Below, piece by piece: positions 17,412 through 28,460 of a stretch of 64,000 nt of DNA (its first letter is position 1; every line of letters begins with the position of its first letter). Location of the stretch: contig NZ_LR813084.1 of NCBI RefSeq assembly GCF_903815225.1, positions 4,240,001 through 4,304,000 of the forward strand. The letters run 5' to 3'. Origin of the DNA: Delftia tsuruhatensis. Its GTDB lineage: Bacteria; Pseudomonadota; Gammaproteobacteria; Burkholderiales; Burkholderiaceae_C. Under the pieces are notes generated by a model. That model had not been told where the DNA came from, did no database searches, and saw only the letters and a list, made by a program, of their open reading frames with translations. The position numbers and the translations under genes are program-made.

Positions 17412-17447
17412 GCGTTACCCGCGTTACCCGCGTTACCCGCGTTACCC
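17412..17447. repeat. Four exact tandem copies of GCGTTACCC
   Basis: A 9-bp unit repeated four times without mismatch at 17412-17447. The last copy carries the TAA stop codon of the minus-strand hydrolase at 17442. Because the unit length is a multiple of three, each copy repeats that TAA in frame, so unit gain or loss leaves the protein unchanged. Confidence 0.9.
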
Positions 17448-18110
17448 GGCCGACGCCCCCAACTGCTCCAGCCAGCCCATGGCCGCCTGCAGCTCGTCAG
17501 GGCGGATCTCATGCATGCTCGGGTACTCGTGGTAGCTCAGCTGAAGGGGCAGCCTCTGTACGTGGCTGCGGATGGCATGGGCACTGGTCAGCGGAATCAC
17601 GTTGTCATAACTGCCATGGCTGACCCACAGCGACTTGCCAGCAAACGCCGCATCGGGGGCCTGCCGTGGCAGCGCCTCGGGCAGCAGCCGGCTGTGCCAG
17701 CACATGGCCGCGCGCAGCAGCGCGGGCTGGGTCAGCAGCAGGCTCAGCGCCATGATGCCGCCCTGGCTGAAGCCGCCGGCCACGGTGCGCTGCGCGGGAA
17801 TGCCCAGCTGCAAGCCGGCCGACTGCACGGCCTGGGCCACCAGGGCCCGGCTGCGTTCCTCCTGGGCCGCGTGGATGTGGCGCGTCCCGTCGGCATCCAC
17901 GGTGAACTGGAACCAGGCATGGGCACTGGGGCCCATGTCGAAGGGCGCGCGCAGGCTCAGCACATGGAACTGCGGCGGCACGAAAGGCGCCAGACCGAAC
18001 AGATCCTGTTCATTGCTGCCGACGCCATGCATGAGCACCAGCAGCCACGGCTGCTGTCCCGGCGCGGGTTGTGCGGGGCGCTCCAGCGCCAGCAGGGGCA
18101 GATCGATCAT
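17442..18110 (-). CDS. Alpha/beta hydrolase, phospholipase/carboxylesterase family
   Basis: A 222-residue serine hydrolase. The nucleophile is S115 in GFSQGG, with probable acid D169 (SHGSYDNVIP) and H200 (PSMHEI); the oxyanion region is LMHGVGSNEQD near residue 27. This is the small esterase family that includes YpfH-like and acyl-protein-thioesterase-like enzymes; the substrate is unknown. The stop codon lies in a tandem repeat. No operon partner is visible. Confidence 0.87.
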   Translation of the reverse strand: MIDLPLLALERPAQPAPGQQPWLLVLMHGVGSNEQDLFGLAPFVPPQFHVLSLRAPFDMGPSAHAWFQFTVDADGTRHIHAAQEERSRALVAQAVQSAGLQLGIPAQRTVAGGFSQGGIMALSLLLTQPALLRAAMCWHSRLLPEALPRQAPDAAFAGKSLWVSHGSYDNVIPLTSAHAIRSHVQRLPLQLSYHEYPSMHEIRPDELQAAMGWLEQLGASAG

Positions 18111-18211
18111 TGCGGACTCCTTGTTGTCGGTTCTTCATGCCCCGCGCCTCTGCGCGCCCGGGCCCACGCGCCATTGTGGCCTGTCGGCACGGCAGTCCGG
18201 GCAGATGAACC

Positions 18212-19156
18212 TCATGCAGGGCTGTCGGCCAGGGCCTCATCGAAGACCACGGCATCCATGGCCAGGATCCCGTACTGGACCTCGCGGCTCAGATAGCGGG
18301 GCCGCGCCTGGATGCCTGCCGCGCCCAGCGCAAAGAACAGGGGCAGGAAATGCTCCTCGGTCGGATGGGCGCGCTGCGCGTCCGGTGCCTGTGCACGGTA
18401 GTCGAGCAGGGCCGGCAGGTCATGGCTGCGCATGCGTGCCTCGATCCAGCGGCTGAAATCCTGCACATAGGGCAGCGATCCGCTGCTGCCGCCCACGGCG
18501 GCATCGGCGCGCACGGCGTCGTCGCCCAAGGCCTCTTGCAGGGCCTGCACGGCCTGGTCCACGGCCAGCGGCTTCTCGCCCGTGCCACCACGGAACTCGC
18601 GCAGGTTGTGCGTCATGCTGCCGGAGCCGACGATGAGCACGCCCTCGTCGCGCAGCCCGGCCAGGGCCGCGCCCAGCGCATGGGTCTCGGCCGGGCCTGC
18701 CGAGGCGGGCAGCGAGACCTGGACCACGGGCACGTCGGCCTCGGGCAGCACATGCATGAGCGGCACCCAGGCGCCATGGTCGAAGGGCCGCTCACCATTG
18801 GGCGTGGCCGCGATGCCCGCGCCGCGCAGGCGCTCGATGACTTCCTGCGCCAGCCGGGGCGCGCCGGGAGCCGGGTATTGCAGTTCGTACAGGGCGGGGG
18901 GAAAGCCGCCGAAATCATGCCAGGTCGCGGGAACGCTGCCCGTCATGACCTCGACGCCACGCGCCATCCAGTGCGGCGACATCACCACCACGCCACGCAG
19001 CGGCCCGTGGGACTGGCGCAGGGAGCGGCCCCAGCGCGTGAGCACGGGGCCGGTCTCGCCCTGTTCGAGCGCGAACATGGGCGAGCCATGGGAGACATAG
19101 AGCACGGGCAGCCGCGTGCCGGCGACAGGGCTGGTGGAGACGTGGGAATCTTGCAT
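18212..19156 (-). CDS. DODA-family extradiol ring-opening dioxygenase (YgiD-like)
   Basis: A 314-residue metal-dependent protein of the LigB/DODA superfamily. Probable metal-binding histidines are seen in YVSHGSP, MSPHWM, PFDHGAW and GSMTHN, in the family order. E. coli YgiD opens L-DOPA and related catechols; the natural substrate here is not known. The start is placed at MQDSHVSTS, because 18 residues upstream show no family resemblance. It is followed on the same strand by the phospholipase-like hydrolase with a gap of about 100 bases. Confidence 0.87.
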   Translation of the reverse strand: MQDSHVSTSPVAGTRLPVLYVSHGSPMFALEQGETGPVLTRWGRSLRQSHGPLRGVVVMSPHWMARGVEVMTGSVPATWHDFGGFPPALYELQYPAPGAPRLAQEVIERLRGAGIAATPNGERPFDHGAWVPLMHVLPEADVPVVQVSLPASAGPAETHALGAALAGLRDEGVLIVGSGSMTHNLREFRGGTGEKPLAVDQAVQALQEALGDDAVRADAAVGGSSGSLPYVQDFSRWIEARMRSHDLPALLDYRAQAPDAQRAHPTEEHFLPLFFALGAAGIQARPRYLSREVQYGILAMDAVVFDEALADSPA

Positions 19157-19228
19157 GCCATTAATGTAGGGACGCCCACCCGCCGCGCCAAGCCACCCAT
19201 GGCGGCACACATTGTTGCGCTGGCGGTG

Positions 19229-19639
19229 TCAATCGTCGCGCGGACGGCCCCGCAGGGCCTTGATGGCGCCGTTGCGGCTCTTGCTTTCCAGACGCCGGCG
19301 CTGCGATCCCAGGGTCGGTCGGGTGGCGCGGCGCAGAATGGGCTCGGGGTAGGCTGCGGCCACCAGCGCATTGAGCCGCTGCAGCGCCGCACGCAGGTTC
19401 TGCTCCTGCGTGCGGTACTGCTGGGCCTTGATCACGACCACACCCTCCTGGGTGATGCGCCCGTCGCGCAGCGCCAGCAGGCGCTGCTGCACGGCCTCGG
19501 GCAGGCGCGAGGCGCGCACGTCGAAGCGCAGATGCACGGCGCTGGAGACCTTGTTCACGTTCTGCCCGCCCGCCCCCTGCGCCCGCATGGCCGTCCACTG
19601 CACCTCGTGCAGTTCGATGGGCTTCATGCGTTCAGCCAT
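19229..19639 (-). CDS. arfB: Alternative ribosome-rescue factor, peptidyl-tRNA hydrolase ArfB
   Basis: ArfB (YaeJ) enters the A site of non-stop ribosomes and hydrolyses peptidyl-tRNA with its GGQ motif, here G24-G25-Q26 in RAQGAGGQNVNK. The basic C-terminal tail that occupies the empty mRNA channel is present (RRRLESKSRNGAIKALRGRP). Length 136 residues is normal (E. coli 140). The ATG at 19639 overlaps the end of the upstream hydrolase by 8 bases; ATG 19627 is an alternative. The window has a second rescue GGQ protein, PrfH, at 53189. Confidence 0.93.
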   Translation of the reverse strand: MAERMKPIELHEVQWTAMRAQGAGGQNVNKVSSAVHLRFDVRASRLPEAVQQRLLALRDGRITQEGVVVIKAQQYRTQEQNLRAALQRLNALVAAAYPEPILRRATRPTLGSQRRRLESKSRNGAIKALRGRPRDD

Positions 19640-20516
19640 CGAGCGCTGCGCACAGCGCGGCCACGAAGGCCTCGGGCCGCTCGTGCATCACCCAGTGGCC
19701 TGCGCCGGGCACCAGGGCCAGGCCGCGAAAATCGCGCGCATGGCGTGCGAAGGCATGGGCCAGCTCGGCCATCATGGGCCCGGGGTAGAGCGCATCGTGC
19801 TCGCCATAGATGGCCCATACAGGGCAGGCCACGGCGTCCAGGGCACGGGCCAGCACATCGGTGTGCGACAAACGCCGGCGCGGCAGGCGGTCGCGCTCCA
19901 CGTTGAGCACATGCAGGGCCAGCGTGTCCTCGTCGATCAGGCTCGCGTCATGCAGCATCAGGGCCTGGAGGTTGTAGCGGTGCGCCGCGCCCTGGGCCTG
20001 GGCCGTGGCCAGGTGGCGCCAGCCCTTGAGCCGCACGGCCAGCCCCTTGCCCACTCCCATGCCGGGCGCGCCGGCCAGCACCAGGCGCCGCGCCAGCCTG
20101 CCGTCGGCCGCGGCCAGCATGCCGGCCGTCATGCCGCCGAAGGAAAAGCCGACCAGATCGCACAGCGGCGCGCCGGGAGCACGCCCTTCGGCCATCAGCG
20201 TGTACAGCCCCTGGCGCAGTGGTTCGATCAGGGCATCGGCATCCTGGCCGCCAGGCACGGCATCGGAATCGCCAAAGCCGGGAAGGTCGGGCAGCCACAG
20301 CTGCTTGCCCTGGGCCAGCAGCGCATCCATGCAGCGCAGCCAGTGCGTCCAGCTGCCGCTGCCGCCGTGCAGCATCACCACAGGCAGCGAGCCCGAACGG
20401 GTTTCGCCCCAGACATGCCAGACGATATGGCCGTCCCCAGGCCTGCCGGCCACCAGCGGCGTGGTCAGCCGACGCGCTTGCCCGCGCAGGCGTTCGATGG
20501 CGGCAGGAACGCTCAC
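19632..20516 (-). CDS. Alpha/beta-fold hydrolase
   Basis: A 294-residue hydrolase with oxyanion motif [13 protein letters not shown], nucleophile elbow GFSFGG, acid region [11 protein letters not shown] and catalytic His in GAGHWVMHE. The substrate cannot be told. It starts with GTG at 20514-20516, which overlaps the aroQ stop codon (GTGA), so translation is coupled to aroQ; in turn its end overlaps arfB. The three genes aroQ, this hydrolase and arfB form one tight operon. Confidence 0.88.
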   Translation of the reverse strand: MSVPAAIERLRGQARRLTTPLVAGRPGDGHIVWHVWGETRSGSLPVVMLHGGSGSWTHWLRCMDALLAQGKQLWLPDLPGFGDSDAVPGGQDADALIEPLRQGLYTLMAEGRAPGAPLCDLVGFSFGGMTAGMLAAADGRLARRLVLAGAPGMGVGKGLAVRLKGWRHLATAQAQGAAHRYNLQALMLHDASLIDEDTLALHVLNVERDRLPRRRLSHTDVLARALDAVACPVWAIYGEHDALYPGPMMAELAHAFARHARDFRGLALVPGAGHWVMHERPEAFVAALCAALDG

Positions 20517-20956
20517 CACTGCGCCACGGCGTCGATGGCCAGGCCATAGCCCGCCACGCCGAAGCCGCACATCACGGCCCGGGCAGCGGCCGACAGGTAG
20601 GAGTGGTGGCGAAAGCTCTCGCGCGCATGGACATTGCTGATGTGCAGTTCCACCAGCGGCACGCCCGTGCCCTTGACGGCGTCCAGCAGGGCCACGCTGG
20701 TATGGGTGTAGGCGGCGGCATTGAAGACCAGGCCCGCGAGGCGGCCTTCGGCATGCACGCGGCCGGCTTCGTGGATCCAGTCCACCAGCTCGCCCTCATG
20801 GTTGCTCTGGCGAAACTCCAGCGCCAGGCCGTGGCGGGCACAGGCGGCCTCGCACAGCTGGCGCACATCGGCCAGGGTCTGGGAGCCATAGATGGCGGGC
20901 TCGCGCAGGCCCAGCAGGTTCAGGTTCGGGCCATTGAGGACATAGACGGTTTTCAC
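20513..20956 (-). CDS. aroQ: Type II 3-dehydroquinate dehydratase
   Basis: AroQ dehydrates 3-dehydroquinate to 3-dehydroshikimate in aromatic amino acid synthesis. Catalytic Tyr is Y23 (EPAIYGS); the conserved segments [12 protein letters not shown] and [18 protein letters not shown] hold the active-site Asn, His and Arg. The first of these usually reads NPGAYTHTS, a small divergence. GTG 20956 gives 147 residues, the family length, and has GGAG ten bases upstream; a TTG eight codons earlier is less likely. Confidence 0.93.
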   Translation of the reverse strand: MKTVYVLNGPNLNLLGLREPAIYGSQTLADVRQLCEAACARHGLALEFRQSNHEGELVDWIHEAGRVHAEGRLAGLVFNAAAYTHTSVALLDAVKGTGVPLVELHISNVHARESFRHHSYLSAAARAVMCGFGVAGYGLAIDAVAQW

Positions 20957-21092
20957 GGCGGAGGCACTCCAGGTTTCCAACGGCCAGGATTATGCGGGCC
21001 ATCCCCCTACCCGCCGCAAGGCAGGTACCACGGGAAAAGCCGCCCCGAAGGGCGGCGCAAGAGGAATCAGGCGGGAAACGCGAGCCCGGCGC

Positions 21093-21452
21093 TCAGCGGC
21101 GCCAGTGGCCATGCCCATGGCCGTGACCATGGCGATACTCGCCGCGATATCCCCCCCGGTAGCCGTACCCATATCCGTAGCCGGGCATGACCACCACCGG
21201 TGGCGCGCGGTAGACGGCGCGCGGCGCGTAGTAGACCGGCGGCGGCGGCGCATAGTAGACGGGCGGCGGCGGAGCCACATAGACCGGCGGCGGTGCCACA
21301 TAGACGGGCGGGCCGTACATGCCCGGTGAATTCAGGCTGATGGACCACTGCACGTCGCCACGGGCCTGGGCTGCGCCCGAGGCCATCAGCGCGGCCAGTG
21401 CCAGGCCGGCCGCCGCTGCTCTTGCAACCCACGGGGAAGCTGTCGTTGTCAT
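21093..21452 (-). CDS. Exported Pro/Tyr-rich repeat protein
   Basis: A 119-residue protein with a signal peptide to about residue 31 (ending AAQARG), followed by proline/tyrosine repeats of the type PPVYVAPP and PPVYYAPP, then a Gly/Tyr/Arg/His tail. It has no recognised catalytic domain. Such proteins are common in Comamonadaceae and Burkholderiales and are presumed cell-surface or periplasmic. AGGAGAG precedes the ATG. It is divergent from glnS. Confidence 0.75.
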   Translation of the reverse strand: MTTTASPWVARAAAAGLALAALMASGAAQARGDVQWSISLNSPGMYGPPVYVAPPPVYVAPPPPVYYAPPPPVYYAPRAVYRAPPVVVMPGYGYGYGYRGGYRGEYRHGHGHGHGHWRR

Positions 21453-21669
21453 GGTGTCTCTCCTCGAAGTTGGACTGGCGTGGCAGGCATTGCCCCGAAG
21501 TCCGCCCCCCGGCACTTTGGCGGGAGACGGCACACACACCCTGCATTCTCAACGCGCGACGGGGGTCAACGGATGGCATGGCCGCCTACAAGATTGTTTC
21601 CAAATGCCTCAGCCCCTGGCCGCCAACAGTGCCTGAATACCTGTCGGAACGCCGCCACAGGCAGGCGCC

Positions 21670-21675
21670 TACAAT
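21670..21675 (+). promoter_or_regulatory. Candidate -10 element of glnS
   Basis: TACAAT at 21670-21675 lies only seven bases before the glnS ATG, implying a very short or absent leader. No clear -35 is seen 16-18 bases upstream. Confidence 0.3.
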
Positions 21676-21681
21676 GCGCAG

Positions 21682-23490
<1,809 letters not shown>

Positions 23491-23497
23491 GCGTTCC

Positions 23498-23526
23498 CGG
23501 CCCCTCCTGCTTCGCAGGGGTGGGCC
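23498..23526 (+). terminator. GC-rich hairpin after glnS
   Basis: CCTGC and GCAGG pair around TTC at 23506-23518, and flanking C and G runs extend the stem imperfectly. It begins eight bases after the glnS stop. No U-run, so the terminator call is tentative. Confidence 0.3.
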
Positions 23527-23578
23527 ATCGCGCATCGGCGCTTTTGCGGGAAGGCGGGCCTGCGCACAATGCTTGGCC

Positions 23579-24283
23579 ATGAACCAACCCGCATCCGCCG
23601 CCAAGTTCGACACCTCCCGCGCAGCCGAGTACGAGACGCAAAGCCGCATCGCCCTGGCCGGCTATGACGCCTGCCACGATCTGGCGGCCTGTCTGCTGGC
23701 CGCCAGCCTCGGCGAGGAGCCGCAATCGGTGCTGGTGGGAGGCGCCGGCGGCACGGGCCGGGAAATCCTGGCCACGGCCGGCCTCCGGCCCCGGTGGCGC
23801 TTCACGGCCGTGGATCCCTCCGCCCCCATGCTCGGACAGACCATGGACCGCATCGCGGCGGCAGGGCTGTCGGACCGCGTACAGGCCGTGCCCTGCACGG
23901 TCGAGGATCTCGCGCCCGATACGGTGTTCGACGCGGCCACGCTGATCGGCGTGCTGCACCACATCCCCGAAGACACGGACAAGCAGCGCCTGCTCGACAC
24001 CCTGTCGGCCCGGCTTGCGCCCGGCGCCCCCTTCATCCTGGCCTGCAACCGCCACCGCTACGACAGCGAACCGCTGTTCCTCGACGCCTGGGCCATGCGC
24101 TGGCGCATGGCAGGCGCCGACGAGGCCGCCGTCCATGCGAAACTCGGAAAGATCCGGCAGGGCGCGGTGCCCCCCGCCTCCGAGGAGGTTGTGGAGCAGA
24201 TGCTGGCCCAGGCCGGCTTCAGGGCCCCGAGGCGCTTTTTCTCCAGCCTGTTCTGGTGTGCCTGGATCGCCTTCAAGGCATGA
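23579..24283 (+). CDS. SAM-dependent methyltransferase, class I
   Basis: A 234-residue protein with the Rossmann motif I VLVGGAGGTGREIL near residue 51, an acidic end of strand 2 (FTAVDPSAPM) and the post-motif segment LIGVLHHIPEDTD, typical of small-molecule methyltransferases. The acceptor is unknown. It lies between glnS and a small DUF2322-like gene, all on the plus strand. ATG at 23579-23581 is preferred over the TTG six bases before it. Confidence 0.83.
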   Translation: MNQPASAAKFDTSRAAEYETQSRIALAGYDACHDLAACLLAASLGEEPQSVLVGGAGGTGREILATAGLRPRWRFTAVDPSAPMLGQTMDRIAAAGLSDRVQAVPCTVEDLAPDTVFDAATLIGVLHHIPEDTDKQRLLDTLSARLAPGAPFILACNRHRYDSEPLFLDAWAMRWRMAGADEAAVHAKLGKIRQGAVPPASEEVVEQMLAQAGFRAPRRFFSSLFWCAWIAFKA

Positions 24284-24339
24284 GCGCGGTCCCGGATCGC
24301 TCCTTTCCCATCCACGTTCTTCCCCTTCTCTTTTTCGAC

Positions 24340-24657
24340 ATGAACTTCTCCGCACGCCTGCAGCAACTGCCTGCCGTCACCCATCTCGCCTCGCTGCAAC
24401 TGGCCGACGCCCAGGGCCAGATCGTGGCCACCATCGAGAACAGGCCCGGCCAGACCGGCTCTCTGGCCGTCTACCATGCACTGGCCGCGCTGTACGGCGG
24501 CCGCATCACGCCGGCCGCCGCCGGCCTGGGCCTGGAGTGGTATGCCGAGCACACGCAGGACGCCATCGCCTTCCCGGGCAAGCATCCCAACATCGACCGC
24601 CTGCTGGCCTGGTCCAGGGGCACCGAGAGCTACGAGGCGCGCCTGATCACGGCCTGA
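24340..24657 (+). CDS. Small conserved protein, DUF2322-like
   Basis: A 105-residue soluble protein with no signal peptide. Segments such as LASLQLADAQGQIVATIENRPG, TGSLAVYHALAALYG and FPGKHPNIDRLLAW resemble the DUF2322 family as I remember it; the function of that family is unknown. It follows the methyltransferase gene by 56 bases and may be cotranscribed with it. Confidence 0.65.
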   Translation: MNFSARLQQLPAVTHLASLQLADAQGQIVATIENRPGQTGSLAVYHALAALYGGRITPAAAGLGLEWYAEHTQDAIAFPGKHPNIDRLLAWSRGTESYEARLITA

Positions 24658-24807
24658 TACGCGACCGGCGAACACTGCGTCACACAAGTTGCGCGCGCTG
24701 TCGGCATCGACTGACAGGTCCTCGTCAACGCGGCAGGCCCCATGGCGTTCAAATGGCACAGGCCTTGCCGCCACGGCGTGCAAGGCGTTCCTGCCCAGGA
24801 GAACGCA

Positions 24808-26856
24808 ATGCTGCATTCCGCCGTGCCGTTCGCACGCATCCCCACCCCTGGCCTGCACCTGACGGTGCTGGGCCTGGCAGCCGCCGTGGCGCTGAGCGCC
24901 TGCAACGAATCCGGGGACAAGCCGCCCCAGGCCGCCAGCGCTCCGCTGCCGTCGGCGACGGAAAGTGCGCAGCCCGCCGCCACGCCGGCCGCCTATGCGC
25001 CGCCCCCGGCCGAGACGCTCTACCAGATGGTGGCGCCCATCGCGCTGTACCCCGACAAGCTCGTCGCCCAGGTGCTCGCCGCCTCCACCTATCCCGACCA
25101 GGTCGGCGCCGCCGAGGTCTGGCTGGGCCAGAACCCCGGCCTCCAGCCGGAGGCCCTGCAAGGCGCCGTCAACGGCCAGGACTGGGACCCCTCGGTCAAG
25201 TCGCTGGCGCTGTTTCCCAATGTGCTGGCTCAGCTGGCCTCCAACATTCCCTGGACCACGGCCCTGGGCAAGGCCTACTACAACGATCCGGCCGACGTGA
25301 TGAATGCCATCCAGGTGATGCGCCAGCGCGCCTACAAGGCCGGCACGCTCAGGGACTCCAGCCGGCTCAAGGTGGCGGTCGCCACGCCCGACGCCCCCTC
25401 TCCCGCACCGCCACCGGCGGGAGAATCCCTGTCATCCATGCTGCCGGTGCCCGTGATCGATACGCCGCCGCAGTTCATCGAGATCTCGCCCGCGCAGCCC
25501 GACACCGTCTATGTGCCCCAGTACGACCCTGGTGTGGTCTATGGCGAGCCGTTGCCGGTCTACGGCGGCTACCGCCCCATCGTGGCGCCGCAGCCGGTGG
25601 TTGTAGGCAGCACCGCCACGCCGCTGGTCACTGGGCTGATCGGCTTTGGCGCCGGCGTGGTGCTGGCCGAGGCCGTGGACCGCCGACCCTGGGGCTGGAA
25701 CTCCTGGGGCATGCGCTGGGGCGAGCCCGGCTACCGCTGGCATCGCAACGAACCGCCGCCACCGCCCTCGCGCCGACCGGCCGTGGTCTACAACAACAAC
25801 ACCTATGTCTCACGGTCGACGACGGTGGTGCAGAACATACACAACACCAACGTCAGCTACATCGCCAATGACGGGCGCCGGGACCCACGCCATGACGACC
25901 ACCGGCCGCAAGGCGGCGACCCGCGCTCGGGCGCCATGGCGGCAGCGGCCCTGGCAGGGGCTGCAGGCATGGCCGGTGCGGCACACATGGCCGGCACAGC
26001 CGGTCCGGCACCGGGCATGCCGCATCGACTGGGCCTGAGGCCGCCGCAGGGAGGGCCGGCAGGGTCCGCCCAGGGCATGCTCGCGCCCGGCACCGCGCAA
26101 GGGTTCGCACAGCATGACGGCATGGACCGCGGACACCCCGGACTGCGGCCCGATGACAGGCCACAGGCAAGATTGCAGCCCAGGATGGCCCCAGTGCCGG
26201 CTTCACAGCCGGGGCAGTTCGGGCAGGCCGGTAAATGGCCGCAATCTCCCGAACCGGGCGTGACGCAGCGGCCGGCACCGGCAATTCCCGCGGCCGCCCA
26301 GGCGGGAGAAAGAGGGCGGGACGCCAGGTTGCCGTCCTGGTCCTCCGCAGCCACTCGGCAGGGAATGCGGTCGCAGGACAGGCAGGACCACGGCTCCTCC
26401 ATGGCCGATGCCGCACGCATGCGCCAGCAGCAGCAGCAGATGGAGATGCAGACGGCCCGCCTTCGTGGCGAGGAACAGGCACGGCAGCGACAAGCGCAAC
26501 GCCAGGCCCAGATGCAGGCCCAGGCCAGGGATCAGGCACGCGAGCAGGCACAGATGCAGGCGCGCCAGCAAGCGGAGCGTGATCGCCAGGCCTTCCAGCA
26601 ACGCGCACAGGACCAGGCCCGTCAACAGCAGTTGCAGCAACAGCAGCAACAAGCCCGTGCACAGCAGCAGATGCAGGCCAGGATGCAGGCGCAACAACAG
26701 GCACAGCAGCAAGCGCAAAGGCAGGCCCAGATGCAGGATCGGCAGGCACAGCAGCAAAGGCAGCAGCAGTTCGAGGCCGCCCAGCAGCAGCGCATGGCCA
26801 ATGCCTCCCGGCCACAGGAACGGCGCGGCGGACGCGACGAACGCAGGGACCGCTGA
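24808..26856 (+). CDS. DUF3300 lipoprotein with long Gln-rich tail
   Basis: A 682-residue lipoprotein (lipobox LSAC near residue 31). The DUF3300 domain follows at about residues 65-250 (YQMVAPIALYPDKLVAQVLAA). After it come an Asn/Pro-rich linker, a Gly/Ala/Met-rich stretch with AGAAGMAGAAHMAG, and from about residue 535 to 665 a glutamine-, arginine- and methionine-rich tail likely to be helical or disordered. The function is unknown. AGGAGA precedes the ATG. It is followed 21 bases later by an M23 peptidase, suggesting an envelope role. Confidence 0.83.
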   Translation: MLHSAVPFARIPTPGLHLTVLGLAAAVALSACNESGDKPPQAASAPLPSATESAQPAATPAAYAPPPAETLYQMVAPIALYPDKLVAQVLAASTYPDQVGAAEVWLGQNPGLQPEALQGAVNGQDWDPSVKSLALFPNVLAQLASNIPWTTALGKAYYNDPADVMNAIQVMRQRAYKAGTLRDSSRLKVAVATPDAPSPAPPPAGESLSSMLPVPVIDTPPQFIEISPAQPDTVYVPQYDPGVVYGEPLPVYGGYRPIVAPQPVVVGSTATPLVTGLIGFGAGVVLAEAVDRRPWGWNSWGMRWGEPGYRWHRNEPPPPPSRRPAVVYNNNTYVSRSTTVVQNIHNTNVSYIANDGRRDPRHDDHRPQGGDPRSGAMAAAALAGAAGMAGAAHMAGTAGPAPGMPHRLGLRPPQGGPAGSAQGMLAPGTAQGFAQHDGMDRGHPGLRPDDRPQARLQPRMAPVPASQPGQFGQAGKWPQSPEPGVTQRPAPAIPAAAQAGERGRDARLPSWSSAATRQGMRSQDRQDHGSSMADAARMRQQQQQMEMQTARLRGEEQARQRQAQRQAQMQAQARDQAREQAQMQARQQAERDRQAFQQRAQDQARQQQLQQQQQQARAQQQMQARMQAQQQAQQQAQRQAQMQDRQAQQQRQQQFEAAQQQRMANASRPQERRGGRDERRDR

Positions 26857-26877
26857 ACGGGCGGGCGGCGGGTTGGC

Positions 26878-27807
26878 ATGACGGACAATGGGGCGCAAGA
26901 CAACGGCTCCACCCCCAGTTCCACCATGCAGATACCGACGACGAATCCCCGCTCCCGCCGACTGTTCGTGCACTCCCTGTGCGCCTCGGGCACAGGCCTG
27001 ATGGTTCCGGCCTGGGCCGCCAAGGCCGCGGCGCCCTCCAGCGAATCTCCCTGGCCCCGTGACAGCCGCGTGCCCGGCGGCGTGGCCCGCCTGTCGCTGG
27101 GTCCCGCGGGCCAGCGGCCCCAGGTGCTGGCCGGTGATGTGCCCGTGCTGGTGACGGGCGACATGATCGAATGGACGGCTGTGGTGGGCATCCCTCTTTC
27201 AGCCACGCCAGGCGCGCACAGCGTGACGGTCAAGGGCGAAGGCGCCCCCCGCGCCCTGCCCTACCAGGTCCGCGACAAGAAATACACCGAGCAGCGCCTG
27301 AAGGTATCGCCCAAGACCGTGGATCTCTCACCCGAGGACGAGGCACGCTACCAGCGCGAACGCATCCACCAGCAGACGATCATGGAGCTGTTCACCGAAC
27401 CGCCTGCCAGCCTTGGCGACCTGCGCATGCGCCAACCCGTGCCGGGGCGGCGCAGCAGCAGCTTCGGTCTGCGCCGCGTGTTCAACGGCCAGCCGCGCAA
27501 TCCCCACAGCGGAATGGACATCGCCGCGGCCACCGGCACCAGCGTGGTCGCGCCACTGCCGGGCAAGGTCGTGGATGTGGGTGACTATTTCTTCAACGGC
27601 GGTACCGTCTGGCTGGACCATGGCGGCGGATTGCTGAGCATGTACTGCCACCTGAGCAGCGTGCAGTGCAAGGTCGGCGACCGGCTGGAGACGGGAGATG
27701 CCTTCTGCAAGGTCGGCGCCACGGGCCGCGTCACCGGGCCCCACCTGCACTGGGGCGTGATGCTCAACCGCGGCATGGTGGACCCGGCGCTGTTCCTGGC
27801 GGCCTGA
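26878..27807 (+). CDS. M23 (LytM) peptidase, probably Tat-exported
   Basis: A 309-residue peptidase of the M23 family. The LytM domain, about residues 185-305, has the zinc motif HSGMD and the second ligand segment HLHWG; the middle motif MYCHLS is also present, so it should be active on peptidoglycan crosslinks. The N-terminus RSRRLFVHSL followed by a hydrophobic stretch ending AWAAKA resembles a twin-arginine signal. It probably shares a transcript with the DUF3300 gene. The exact start is uncertain, because several in-frame ATGs precede the signal. Confidence 0.87.
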   Translation: MTDNGAQDNGSTPSSTMQIPTTNPRSRRLFVHSLCASGTGLMVPAWAAKAAAPSSESPWPRDSRVPGGVARLSLGPAGQRPQVLAGDVPVLVTGDMIEWTAVVGIPLSATPGAHSVTVKGEGAPRALPYQVRDKKYTEQRLKVSPKTVDLSPEDEARYQRERIHQQTIMELFTEPPASLGDLRMRQPVPGRRSSSFGLRRVFNGQPRNPHSGMDIAAATGTSVVAPLPGKVVDVGDYFFNGGTVWLDHGGGLLSMYCHLSSVQCKVGDRLETGDAFCKVGATGRVTGPHLHWGVMLNRGMVDPALFLAA

Positions 27808-27842
27808 GCCAGGATCCCTGGGCGCCCGCCGTCCGGTGCGGA

Positions 27843-28460
27843 TCAGTGATGGGCCGAGGGCAGGGAGCCCTGGGGCGCCACGGGCGTGGGCGTGGCGATG
27901 GACTCGCGGTCCTGCTGCAGATAGCGCGACACCAGCTCGAAGAAGCTGTCGTAGAAACCGCTCTTGGCAATCGTCTCGCTGCCCACCTTGACCATGGAGT
28001 CGCTGCCCGAGGAGAACGGCAGCGACACCGAGCCCAGCGCGCCCACGCCCAGACTGGCCGAGTTGGCGCTTTTCTTCAACGTGTAGCGGTCCTGCAATGC
28101 CGTGACGAAGCCTATGCTGACCTGGCCGTCGGCGGTCTCGGGCACGCAGACCACGCGGATGTTCATCTGCAGATTCAGTTCGGGATCGGGCTGGAAGCTC
28201 TTGCTGCCTTCGATCAGCTCGGCCGTGCGCGCATTGGCGATGTAGCCCTGGCTCAGCAATGCGCGGCGCGCGGCCTCGCAGGTCTGTGCCGGCGAGGCAT
28301 CGAACATGCGCGAAAAGGTCTCGGTGGAGCCGAAGCTCTCCTGCACGGGCACATGCTGCGGAATCGTGGAGCCGCAGCCCGCAAGCACCGCGATGACGGC
28401 CAAGATCCCGGCGCAGCGCCTGCCACGCACCCTGTTTGCTGCACTCCAACGTCGAACCAC
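27843..28460 (-). CDS. DUF2242 lipoprotein
   Basis: A 205-residue predicted lipoprotein with lipobox LAGC at about residue 29 and the DUF2242 domain (TCEAARRALLSQGYIANA, SFQPDPELN, ALQDRYTLKKSANSASLGVG). Function unknown. The start is GTG at 28458-28460: AAGGAG lies seven bases upstream and it gives a normal lipoprotein signal, whereas the ATGs further out (28499, 28547) would place 13 or more residues before the basic region. It is convergent with the M23 gene and divergent from the META gene. Confidence 0.82.
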   Translation of the reverse strand: MVRRWSAANRVRGRRCAGILAVIAVLAGCGSTIPQHVPVQESFGSTETFSRMFDASPAQTCEAARRALLSQGYIANARTAELIEGSKSFQPDPELNLQMNIRVVCVPETADGQVSIGFVTALQDRYTLKKSANSASLGVGALGSVSLPFSSGSDSMVKVGSETIAKSGFYDSFFELVSRYLQQDRESIATPTPVAPQGSLPSAHH

